From Heterodera schachtii (lineage: Eukaryota > Nematoda > Chromadorea > Rhabditida > Heteroderidae), in assembly GCA_023374025.1 (NCBI GenBank), contig SIJG01000122.1:216745-280744 (forward strand): 64,000 nt of DNA, written 5' to 3'. The notes beneath the pieces were generated by a model that saw nothing but the letters and a program-made list of their open reading frames with translations, did no database searches and was not told the origin of the DNA. Made by a program: the position numbers and the translations under genes. Below, piece by piece: positions 37,045-46,056 of the stretch; the stretch's first letter is position 1, and each line of letters opens with the position of its first letter.

Positions 37045-37738
37045 ATGTTTCATAATTCTTCATATTTTATTGTCGTTCTTTTGATTCATGCAATTTTCAT
37101 TTTTTCGTCGGTTCATTGCACTTTGTACAAACATAAGCTACATTATCAGCAGGAGGGCTTTGATAGGCAGAAATCAGCATTTTCACCAAAATTTGAGGTA
37201 TCATTTATAAAAAATAAAAAATTTTGTCAAAATTACATATAATAATGTTATTAGAAAATGAATGATATTTTTCTAAGAAAAAAACTTAGTTAAATCAGTG
37301 TGAAAAAGCTCTAGATTTTGGGAAAGGCTAAAGAAAATACTAAAAATAATTCTGCTATTGGTTTGATTAATATTTATTTATTTTTAATTACTCTCACACC
37401 TATATATTATATTTTTAATTATTTGAGATAATTTTTAGGGCGGTTTTAAAGATGAAATTAGTAAATTTTTCTAAATTTCCGACATAACAAAATTTCAGAA
37501 TAACCATCGTCACCACATTCACCTCCTGCGTCGTGCTGTCACCAACATTTGCGTTGACTTCAACCGGCAGCCCATCCCATGCAAATGGGAGACGGAGGCT
37601 CAATTGCGAAAAAAGCTACTGGCATGCCATTTGAGTATCATCACAATGCCATTCTGCCATCGGACAGTGCCAAAAAATATGCAGAAAATTCAGAAAATGA
37701 AAAGCAAACGACAGAGAGGCGGCATTTTCTCATTATAG
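37045..37738 (+). CDS. Small secreted four-cysteine protein, two exons
   Basis: Exon 1 (37045-37197) starts MFHNSSYFIVVLLIHAIFIF and SSVHC, a clear signal peptide with likely cleavage near residue 25, then TLYKHKLHYQQEGFDRQ. Donor GTATCA. Exon 2 (37499-37738) follows TTTCAG in phase 0. It reads NNHRHHIHLLRRAVTNICVD, then FNRQPIPCKWETEAQLRKK, and ends with a Lys/Arg-rich tail before TAG, for 130 aa in total. The mature part has four cysteines (ICV, IPC, LAC, PFC), enough for two disulfides, and a dibasic RR that could be a processing site. An acceptor TTTTTAG ends 16 bp before the ATG and may be a trans-splice site. Small extra exons in the 301-bp intron (37428-37450, GGFKDEI) cannot be excluded. 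It looks like a secreted peptide or effector candidate; family unknown. Confidence 0.5.
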
Positions 37739-38133
37739 AGAAAATCGTCAACCAATTAAAGAATTTTTAAAAAAATAATTATATAATTTAATTGAGTTTT
37801 AAATAAATTAAATATATAATAATACCATTTAATTACATTTGTTTCTTTGTTAGCACTGATGTATGGGAAATTTATATAAATTGTTTGAGGATTTGTATAA
37901 GATGGCCGTAATTTTGGAACCCAAAATTGACTCAAACTTCTAATAATAAATATTTAAAAACTAAAATAGTGAAAAGCAAATTTAAAAAAATGAAAAACAT
38001 GGAATTATGGCGAAAAATTTGAAGAAATAAACCAAAATAAAACCAAGAAACTTTTTTCCTTTTTGGGTATATTGTGAAAATTTTTCTTTTTAAAATTTTT
38101 TAAATTGTTTTCGAGAAAATTTAAACATAAAAT
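37739..38133. other. AT-rich spacer
   Basis: An AATAAA at 37782 could serve as poly(A) signal for the secreted protein. Nothing else seen. Confidence 0.4.
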
Positions 38134-38226
38134 ATGAACGAAATCCCAAGGGATGTTTTAAAAGCTCTAAGCACTGCTGAGAAAAAAATACATTTTTATT
38201 ATTATATACCATTTATTTTACTTTTT
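38134..38226 (+). CDS. Candidate short ORF with F-box-like start
   Basis: ATG 38134 reads MNEIPRDVLKALSTAEKK before becoming T-rich and ending at a TGA. IPRDVLKAL resembles the first helix of F-box proteins (LPxEVLxxI), but the match is far too short to assign. The run of seven A after GAG may mark a frameshift or the exon end. Confidence 0.2.
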
Positions 38227-38697
38227 TGAATTAGTCAAAAAAATTGCGATTTTTGTATAAATTAAAAATTCATTAAAAGCAAAAACAAAAATGTTTAACG
38301 TTAGATCAGTTTATTTGTTGCAATGAATTTTGTTTGTGTATTATATGGAAGAATTTTAAATCAAGCGATAAAATTGCAATCCAAGCAAAAAGTTACAAAT
38401 TAAAAAAAGCAATATTCAAAATATCGTAAAAGTCGAGCAGCAAAAAGGATTTCTCTCTTACATAAAATGTTTATTAAATTTATGCACAAATTAGCTATTG
38501 TTTTTATTAAATTTTCCTTTTCCATTTTATTAATTTTTTCTAACTCATTAAGTTTTCAAAATCTTCAAATTTTCCAAGCGATGAAAATATGTTTAATTTT
38601 TAACAAACAAGTTCAAAATGACCAAAAAATATTAAAGAATAATACAATAATATGAAGATAAATAATTTTATTGAAAAGAAAAGTTTTTTTTATTAAA

Positions 38698-38882
38698 TTA
38701 AGCGATTGCGCGTAAATAGGCCGAAAAAGGTCGGTTATGACGATCCAAGAAAATGGCGCGAATTGATTGGTCTCTGCTGTACGTAAATTTGTTGAATGTG
38801 TTCATGAATTCTCTTTGTTCTGAAGACTACGAATCCATTTGGACAAAAATGAATCAAAGATTTGAATAGGTAAACGTATGGC
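38698..38882 (-). pseudogene. Terminal exon with an apparent frameshift
   Basis: After an acceptor TAAAAG the minus strand reads AIRLPIQIFDSFLSKWIRSL then QNKENS and a stop. One base later the reading continues in another frame as REFMNTFNKFTYSRDQSIRA, IFLDRHNRPFSAYLRAIA and TAA at 38700-38698, with AATAAA just downstream. Both halves are strongly coding-like, so a one-base indel near 38808-38818 has split one exon, or an error has. The product would be a basic C-terminal region; family not recognised. The neighbour upstream is an inverted hairpin module (39062-39136). Confidence 0.45.
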
Positions 38883-39061
38883 CTTTTACAAAAAAAAAAT
38901 TTTAATAAAATTTTTTAAAAATATTTATTAGGCTAAATTTTTAAATTTTTGACCATGTAAAAGGTAATTTCAAACTGTTTTTAATGTATTTTTATATTTA
39001 TTTGAAATATTTAATGATTTTCATTTAAGTAATTTTACATTATTTTGGAATGTTTTTTTTT

Positions 39062-39250
39062 ATTTTTTGCGGCGCGCTTTATCCAAAGAGAATTTGGGAA
39101 ACTGTTGGGAAGAGCAGTGCCGATAGGCGACGCCGGGAAAATCTTGTATTTTTTGATGCAAAATGTTAAGAAATTTTGTCAAAAAAGGCCAAATTTAGGT
39201 ATTTTGAGCAAATTTTTCAAGAAAATTAAATATTTTTTTTGAGTCCGGCG
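39062..39250. repeat. Hairpin module, copy 7, inverted, with flanks
   Basis: GCAGTGCCGATAGGCGACGCCGGG at 39114-39136 is the inverted hairpin core. It is preceded by the complement of the GGAAAAAGCGCCGCAAAAAA tail (39067-39090) and followed by the AAATTTTGTCAAAAAA flank and a half core GTCCGGCGGTG at 39243. Confidence 0.7.
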
Positions 39251-39848
39251 GTGAAATATTAAAATATTTAAACTCATATTTAACCCATAAAAGTTTAAAA
39301 TAATAAAAAGAGATATGATTTTATTAAATCACAAAAATGCCAAAAACAGAAAAATTTAATAAAATTAAACTCTAAATCAAATAACTAATAAAAAGAAACA
39401 CCAAATGATTGGACTGTTCCTTTTTATAATCAATTAAAAAATTTCTTTTTAAATTTGCATAAAAAAAGAAATAAATTATTTCTCGACAAAATAAATCTAG
39501 TTTCTTTTCTTTTTCAAAATGTAAAATTTCAAAAAAAATTTGCCAAAAGAAATAATTTTGGACCATAAATTCTGAAAAATTTGTAAAATTTATTAAACGA
39601 ACAGATTGCCCTTAGGGATCTGTGAAATAACAAAAAATCAAAAGATGGTAAATTTGAAATTATTTGATTGAATTTACATAAAAATAAATAAATAGTTATT
39701 TAAGAAAATTAAATTGGTTCATATATTTAAGAGTTTAGGTTTGAATGAGACTTGTTCATAATTATTTTATAAAAACTTAAAAATTCAAAAAAAATTCACA
39801 TATCAGTGGAAAACTACAACCACTGCCACATTTCACCCATATAAATTA
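39251..39848. repeat. AT-rich 3' flank with dispersed repeat copy 2
   Basis: 39530-39815 matches 34330-34590 in order and spacing of several words (GGATCTGTGAA, ACAAAAAATCAAA). No gene supported. Confidence 0.5.
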
Positions 39849-40689
39849 TTAGTTCGTCTCCGGCTGTTCTTCCTCCGCCATGTCATCGCCTTCTTCACCG
39901 TCCATGGCATCGTCCTCAAGCTGTTCATCATATGCCAAATCCGTCTGCGCCTCCTCTGCAATTTCTTCGCCGGCATCCATTTCTTGGTTGCAGGCCGATT
40001 CATGGCCTCCGTCCTGTTCAGCTACAACTTGGGCACTCGACGGCTTTTCAGTCTCAACAGGCTCAGCTTTTGGCTTGGCTTAAATTGCCAAATTGGCACA
40101 ATGCCATTTATATTATTTTGGAAATTTTATAAATTTACCTGCTGCTGGTGCCTTTTTGTCCTTTGTTTTGTCTAAATTCCGTTTTTTAAATTAAATTATT
40201 TTAAAATATTACCTTTCTTAGCGTCTTTCACTTTCCCTGCCTTCTTTGCCGGCTTTACTTTCTTGTCTAAATTTTGTAAAAAAATTTCCAGAAAATCTTT
40301 TCCACAAATCCAACTAAGCCTTTTTCCCTTTTCCGTCCTTTTTGCCCGCTTTTTTGGCATCGTTTTTGCCACCTCATTAATTTACTATTTAATACAATGA
40401 AAATATATTTAAATTCCTTACCCTTTGCAGCTTTTCCTTTTGCTGGGCTGGCACTCTTTGGCGATGCTTTTCCTTTGGCTGGCGATGCAACTGCTCCTTA
40501 AAATTTTAATTATGTTCTTGCTTCCAAAAATTATATTCACCTTTTTTACCCTCCTTCTTCACTGCTTTTGAATTAGCTTAAAAATTGAAAAATAATTATT
40601 TTTGTTTATTTTTTAATATTTTTATTACCAGTCTCCAAAATAACAGCCATCACCAGGCAAACCATGGCCAGGAAGAGAACGGTACGCAT
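39849..40689 (-). CDS. Secreted Lys/Ala-rich protein with acidic tail, seven exons
   Basis: Exons 40689-40629, 40576-40541, 40496-40422, 40372-40320, 40261-40213, 40171-40139 and 40078-39849 give 178 aa. The N-terminus MRTVLFLAMVCLVMAVILET is a typical signal peptide. Residues 22 to about 100 are Lys/Ala/Pro/Gly-rich with SPAKGKASPKSASPAKGKAA and KKAGKKDGKGKKKVKPAKK, like a histone H1 tail and also a possible nuclear-localisation signal. The C-terminal 75 residues are acidic (GEEIAEEAQ, EGDDMAEEEQPETN). Five of six introns are phase 1, so the small Lys-rich exons are interchangeable modules. Intron 4 has no GT; a GC donor (AAG|GCTTAG) with acceptor ACAAG keeps the frame. An ATGCCA hexamer lies at 40802, upstream. 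A secreted, possibly nucleus-directed protein is inference; no named family recognised. Confidence 0.75.
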
Positions 40690-41909
40690 TTTTATTAATT
40701 TTTTATTAAATTATTAATAATTAATATTATTTTAAAAGTAGAATGAATTGTATGCGATCATTTATTTGCTTTTATATTCCTCGAATTTATAGACCGGAAA
40801 GATGCCAACGTAATTTCTTTTGCTTTATTTCGACATCTTTTAATTACATCATAATTTTTGCATTTCCTTTTTGTCTTGCCTCTAAAATGTAACATATAAT
40901 TTAAAAAATAAATAACATTAAATTATTATGTCCCATTCTTTTTTGACGGATATCATAAAAAGAATATTGTTCAATTGCTGAAAAAATAGAAAAGATTAAA
41001 CAATATATAATGAGGACGATCATTATTATCTCAATATTATTTTTTAATGAAAAAGCAGAGCAGAATGAAAACAAAAAAAGAAATGCTAAAATATTAAATT
41101 TTTAGGGTAATACTTTATTTTTTTGGTATTTTTTATCCGTTTACAAAAATAATTTAAAAAAGCGTTGATTATTTTAGCATTTAAATATTTAACTTATAAT
41201 TAAATTTCACTGAAAATTTCCCATTTTTAGGTTAAATTTAGCAAAAATTAATTATTCTTTTTAACAAAATGCCAAAAATTTGAAGATTTTTTCATAAAAT
41301 GTACACTTTTACATCATACGCAAAAATCACGATTTCCAAGTACAATCTTGGAAATAAGTACAGATAAAATTTTTTAACAAATAATCACAAAAGCCGAAAT
41401 CCAGTATGTACTTGTCATCCAATTACAAATCCGAGCCCTGATTTATTTACTGAATTCATTTCCTATTAATAATTGGGAAACAGTTAATAAAAAAAGTAAA
41501 ATCTTATCGAAAATTATTGAAACTAATAAAAACGCGAAAATATTAGAATTCCAAATAATAATCTAAAAATTTTTATTGTTAAATTGAATCAATTTAACTT
41601 CCTTTTGCTTTCTTTAAATTTTATCATTTTTGGGCCATATTTACTCATTTTTCAAAAAAAAATATGAACACTTGATTTAAATTTAATCTATACCAATTTA
41701 AAAGTTAATCATAATCCAACGATTTTATCGAATTTTTTTTATAAACGGATGAAAAAAAGGATAAAGTTTTGATCATAAATTCATAAACCGAAAAATAAAA
41801 TGTATAAAACTATTGTAAAAATTCATTTTTTCTTTTTTTTCATTTCAATGTTCACTAAATATTCTTTGATAATAATGATCATCTTTAATATAGCAATTTG
41901 TTTTTCTAT
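40690..41909. promoter_or_regulatory. Upstream region of the Lys-rich secreted gene
   Basis: AT-rich, no gene. It holds ATGCCA at 40802-40807 and 41269-41274. This hexamer is the published DOG-box core of cyst-nematode gland effector promoters; chance occurrence is quite possible here, since AATGCCAAAAA-type words are common in the window. Confidence 0.25.
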
Positions 41910-42896
41910 TTAATTGCCAAATTTAGCTTTGTATTTGCTTAATGATTTTTTTGGAAAATTTAAAATCTTTGCAATTTCATAATCTTTGAGTTTTGGATTG
42001 TATCTTTTGATTAGATAATGTTGTTTAATCTTTTCCATTTTTTCAGAAATTGAGTAAAATTTTTGCACTAAAAATAAATAAATAAATTTTAATCTCTAAA
42101 TTTAAATTATTATTTTATAATATGAACCTTTTCTTGTATTTCCATTTACATGAAATTTTTTTGCCCATCTTTCAATCGTTCTATAATCAACTCTAAACAT
42201 TTGTTTATTTTTTACTTATAATTCTTTCCATTCCTTATGCGAATGGTTTCCCATTTTTTAAATTCTTTTTTTATTTTAAAATATTTTATAACAATTTCTC
42301 TTTTTTCCTCAACAATTTTTCGATTTTTCTCAAAATAATCACTTTTAATTGTTTCTTCCATTTATAAATTGTTTTCATATTTACTCCCAACTGTTTTGCT
42401 AATATTTCTTTGCATTTTGTTCTTTTTCTATTCATTTTTTCATTTAATTTAATTTTTATTTTATCATATAATTGACCGAATTGTTTTAATATTTTGCGTT
42501 TTTTCTCATCTGAGTAATTTCTTTGATCACTCCAAATTCTCTCTTCCATTTATAAATTGTACTTCGACTTACACCAATTTTTTGAAATTTTTCTTTCAAT
42601 TTTCATCCTTTCTTTTTTTGAATATTTCTTTTCCATTTGTTTAATTTTCTTTCGTATTTTATTGAATTTTTCCACAATTTCTCTTTTCTTTTTATCAATT
42701 ATTTGAATATTAGAAATTTGTTCAAATTATTTCTCACGTAATAATTTTGCAATATTTTCTTCATTTTTTCCCCATTTTGTCCATCCATTTGACCAATTAT
42801 TTCGTCAAAACTTTTTGCTTCATTTATCTTTCCGGCATAAATGTTTTCAATTGCATTATTGAAAATTAATATTGAAAATATTATTTTAATTTTCAT
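41910..42896 (-). pseudogene. Decayed multi-HTH gene with signal-peptide-like start
   Basis: Minus strand. It opens MKIKIIFSILIFNNAIENIY then AGKINEAKSFDEIIGQMDG, a plausible signal peptide plus mature start. In shifting frames follow repeated units: KYSKKERMKIERKI then IGVSRSTIYKWKREFG; CKEILAKQLGVNMKTIYKWK KQL; HKEWKEL then RTIERWAKKFHV; and the last unit KLKDYEIAKILNF to KAKFGN and TAA at 41912-41910. Each unit has the LG(V)xxxTIYxWK pattern of homeodomain-like HTH domains such as those of transposases. At least three frameshifts or stops break it, so it is a pseudogene. A homologue is at 63615-64000. Confidence 0.6.
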
Positions 42897-43263
42897 ATTT
42901 CTGAATAAAAAGAATTAAAATGAATAAAAAATCTTTTTACTAATTGATTTATTCTTTATATTTATGCTGATTTATTGCATTGCTTCACTCAGCAAATTCT
43001 ACTTGGTTTTTTATAATGATTTTTTTCCAAAATCTAATTAGGCAAAATCTCGAAAAATCAATATTTTACTAATGATTTATTTTGCAGATTGTAAAATTAT
43101 TTTTATTATTTTGAAGTGTGTACAACTTTCTAGTAATATTAACGATCATGCCATGGTTTCTGTTTTTATATATTATTTTGTGCATATTTTATTGCATAAA
43201 AGCTCGAATAACAATATTTTGCAGGAGTTCAACCGCTGTCCGGTTAACCCTAATGTACGGCGG
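42897..43263. other. AT-rich spacer
   Basis: No supported gene. The frame from 43118 merges into repeat copy B and ends LVNFLHL, as the SUMO-motif gene does. Confidence 0.4.
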
Positions 43264-43779
43264 GACGAAAGTCATTTTCAATTTTTTTCAATTTTTCGTA
43301 TCCCTTCTCGTCAATTTTCTACATTTGTAGTAGACACAGCCGGACGCCATTGATACCTTTTTGTAGAGCTCATCGAGCTTTACAAAAAAACCGCTGGTAC
43401 CGGCACGCTTAACTTGGGTTGGCCATCGACAGGGTCGGGGGCGAGGCTGAGGGTCCTTCGGCAGATGTGCCGGATCCATGACAGGCTCCAAGTGAATGGA
43501 CCAAGAACCGGACCCAGCCTGGGCCCTTGAAAAACTGAACAAAAAATTGTTCTTAACCGGGCCGGTTCGGGTTCCGGATCAGGCACTTTTGGTGCCCCGA
43601 AAGTGGTGCGATCGGCTTCCGGAAAATGACCAATCAATCACTGAGTTTTTTTCGCATCGTCTCAGCACGGAAATTTCAATTATGAATATTAAAAGCACAT
43701 TGAAAATTAAGAATAATTAAATCAAATAAAAATAATTAATTTCGCCATAAAACTAATTTAAAAAAATAAATGAATTTCG
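43264..43779. repeat. GC-rich dispersed repeat, copy B
   Basis: Near-identical to 33457-33978. Small indels shift all long frames between the copies, which argues against a conserved protein. It lies directly upstream of the Helitron-like fragment and HTH locus. Confidence 0.75.
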
Positions 43780-43865
43780 GTTAAAGTTAAATAAAATAAT
43801 ACATAATAATAAATAACACTAATAAACCTAAACAAAAAAACAAAATTATTCAATCATATAATTTA

Positions 43866-44057
43866 GCGTATAAAGATGTCGTTAAAAATCTGAACGAATC
43901 TGGGAAATCAATTTCAGAATTCCCAACAATGCCACAAATAAACGAACACATATATAACGAAGATTTTGATGCAGAAAAGGAAAAAGAAAAAGGCCAAAGA
44001 TTGTATAAAAAAATGAATAATGAACAAAAGAAAATTATTGATTATTATTCAATTTAA
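43866..44057 (+). pseudogene. Helitron-like helicase fragment
   Basis: A 63-codon frame reads YKDVVKNLNESGKSISEFPT, MPQINEHIYNEDFDAEKEKE and KGQRLYKKMNNEQKKIIDYY to TAA. The order GKSxxxFPxMP, then a short acidic stretch with NEDFD (NYD in the family), then MNNEQKKIIDY (LNxEQRxxFD) matches the region just before the Walker A motif in Pif1-type helicases of Helitrons. The helicase motifs themselves are absent: after the stop, unrelated HTH-family sequence follows. So it is a short captured or truncated fragment. The match is from memory of the family, not from a search. Confidence 0.5.
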
Positions 44058-44713
44058 TTATATTTTGATCATCCAAAACTATCAAAATCGGAACAAAAAT
44101 CATTTGGAGAAATATTTGGAGAAAAATGGGAAGAAAAAAGAAAGGAAGAACAGAAAAAAGAGAGATAAGTGGAAAATTCTATAAAATAAAAGAAAAAAAA
44201 GGGAAAAAAATATTCGAAAAGAGAATGGAGTAAAATTGAAAGAAAAATAGCGAAAAAATTGGGAACAAATCGCCAATATATTTATGAATGGATCAAAGAA
44301 ATTGGATTAAATCAAAGAATAAATAAATGTTATAAATCAAAAACTGAAGAAGAAAAGATTGAAATTATCAATAAATTCATTGAAATGACAAATGAATTTA
44401 ATCAAAAAAAAAGAAAATATTCGAATAAAGAATGGAATAAAAATTATGCCGAAATTTGTAAGAAAATCGGAGTTAGCCTTTCCATAATTAAAAAATGGAA
44501 GAAGCAATTTGTAATTCAATCTAAATTAAAGGAGAAAGAAAAAACGGAGAAACTGAAAATTTATTGGCAAATAAAAAGAGTAAAACCGAAAATGAGTGAC
44601 AAGGAAATTGGAAAAATGTTGAAAATTCATCATAATACCATTTTAAAATGAAAGAAAAAATTTCGAGATGGAATAACGGAGGAATGAAAATGGATTATAC
44701 GAAGAAAACTTTT
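44058..44713 (+). pseudogene. Multi-HTH locus, second copy
   Basis: The main frame (about 44187-44651) reads KKYSKREWSKIERKIAKKLG, TNRQYIYEWIKEIGL, later KYSNKEWNKNYAEICKKIGV, SLSIIKKWKKQF and finally KMSDKEIGKMLKIHHNTILK to TGA. These are three HTH units spaced about 65-70 residues, matching the locus at 41910-42896 unit by unit, including a divergent last unit. A related piece in another frame precedes it (44058-44168, SFGEIFGEKWEEKRKEE) and coding-like sequence follows the stop, so the gene is broken. Product unknown; HTH repeats suggest nucleic-acid binding. Confidence 0.55.
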
Positions 44714-45398
44714 AACATTGCCTAAATAAATTTTTTATGAAATGAAAAAGTCTTCACCGGGAAAATTTGAAAAAAAAATAGTCGAACGCAGAAAATTGGC
44801 GCAATTCTTTATTTGTTTTTTGTCTAAAGCCCATAATTTTTTAATATATAAAAATATCTATACAACACATAAGCATTCGTTTAACAACAAAAATGTGGGC
44901 ATTATTACCATCCAGGTAAAACCAATATTATATTTTTATTTGTCTCTTCCTTATTTGAATTTGAAGAAAAAATTGCGCCACCGAAACAATAATTTTCTTA
45001 AGAATAAATTTTTTATATGTCTCTCAAAAGCCGATCAAACCGGAAAACAGAGAAATCCGGATTTATCAAAAAAAAAACACCGGTTCATATTTCCTAGCCT
45101 ACCCGATCAGGTCTCTACTAAAAAATCCGATAATGAGACAAAAAAAAGATAAGAGTTTTTGGAGTCGCGAAAAGCGCAATTTCCGCACAGCCCAAGCAAT
45201 AATTGTAATGCAAAAAAAAAACTATTAACAAGTCATTATCAACCAAAGAAAGGAGGCCCAAAAGACAAACAAATTGCATAAGCAACTATAAAATTGAAAA
45301 TACAAAACAGAAAAAGAAATTTTAAAACAAAATGCACAAATAACGAATTCAAAAGACTACAAAAGTTCAGCGTGGCCAGCAGGAAATAAACGTTGTTA
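44714..45398. other. Spacer with transposon end
   Basis: A 136-codon frame at 44742-45152 is composite: AT-rich first half, then CCGGAAAACAGAGAAATCCGG words ending at GATCAGGTCTCTA (45104-45116), a terminus like that at 11546-11559. I do not call it a gene. Confidence 0.4.
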
Positions 45399-45490
45399 TT
45401 TTACAGTTAGTGCTAATTGATGGGAACAAATTATTTAATTACACTAATTAGTTAATCATTGTCAATTATATTTTGGGCCATACATAACAA
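45399..45490. repeat. Direct repeat, left copy
   Basis: TTTTACAGTTAGTGCTAATT and on to ATTATATTTTGGGCCATAC. It is repeated at 45822-45904 in the same orientation with small changes, flanking a 331-bp segment. Confidence 0.75.
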
Positions 45491-45516
45491 ATAAAAAAGC
45501 TATCGTGGAAAAACGA

Positions 45517-45570
45517 GCTGGCGCCCAAACGCCAGCGCCCAAACACGCGCGCCCAAACACGTGGGTCCCT
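45517..45570. mobile_element. GCGCCCAAACG foldback-family end
   Basis: GGCGCCCAAACGCCAGCGCC and following words to ACGTGGGTCCC match the right arm at 10945-11013. Confidence 0.65.
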
Positions 45571-45764
45571 TTCTAAAATGCCGTTTTAAATTAAGCCAAT
45601 TTTTCAAATTGGCACATCCGACACCCATGCGACACTTTGGAATTTTACCATATATCCCTTTGATCATTTGATAAGTTGATAAGGACGCCTTAACATTCCA
45701 CCGTTTTGCCAAAAGTTTTTCGTTTTGTGCTTTCTGCTGGTGCTGTTGTACCAGAGGCTCGCCA
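45571..45764 (-). pseudogene. Captured exon between direct repeats
   Basis: After an acceptor TTAAAG the minus strand reads GEPLVQQHQQKAQNEKLLAK, RWNVKASLSTYQMIKGIYGK, IPKCRMGVGCANLKNWLNLK and RHFRK, then runs directly into the foldback terminus GGGACCCACG and a chance tail to 45500. The pre-terminus part is strongly coding-like, with CRMGVGC and LKRHF suggestive of a metal-binding fold, but no family is recognised. It appears to be a gene fragment cut by, or captured with, the transposon. Confidence 0.45.
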
Positions 45765-45821
45765 CTTTAATCAGATAAGAAAATCGGTATTTAAATTAAT
45801 TGGTTCGTTAATTTTACAGTT

Positions 45822-45904
45822 AGTGCTAATTGATGGGAGAGACCATTTTAATTACACTAATTAGTTAATGCATTGTCAATTATATTTTGGGTCATACTTA
45901 ACAA
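45822..45904. repeat. Direct repeat, right copy
   Basis: Second copy of the 90-bp repeat at 45399-45490. It ends 152 bp before the transporter start codon. Confidence 0.75.
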
Positions 45905-46040
45905 TTGAAAATCAAACATATGAAGCCACATAAATTTAAATTTAAGTAAAATTAAAAATGATTCATAAATCTATTACCAGAAAACTTTTTAAGAGCGAGG
46001 TTCAAATTTTATTAATTTTAAAATATAATTTTCATTCATC

Positions 46041-46051
46041 AAATTTGTCAG
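46041..46051 (+). promoter_or_regulatory. Possible trans-splice acceptor before the transporter ATG
   Basis: AAATTTGTCAG ends 5 bp before ATG 46057. Nematode spliced-leader sites often sit a few bases upstream of the start codon. It could also be an ordinary intron acceptor. Confidence 0.4.
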
Positions 46052-46056
46052 CCTAA

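Noticed and set aside
43288..43637. 84- and 85-codon frames (-) in repeat copy B
   Set aside because: As for copy A; frames differ between the copies. The LDELYK-like end is coincidence.
44742..45152. 136-codon frame (+)
   Set aside because: A join of AT-rich DNA and a GC-richer transposon end, with Lys/Asn/Phe composition of chance and no splice or family support.
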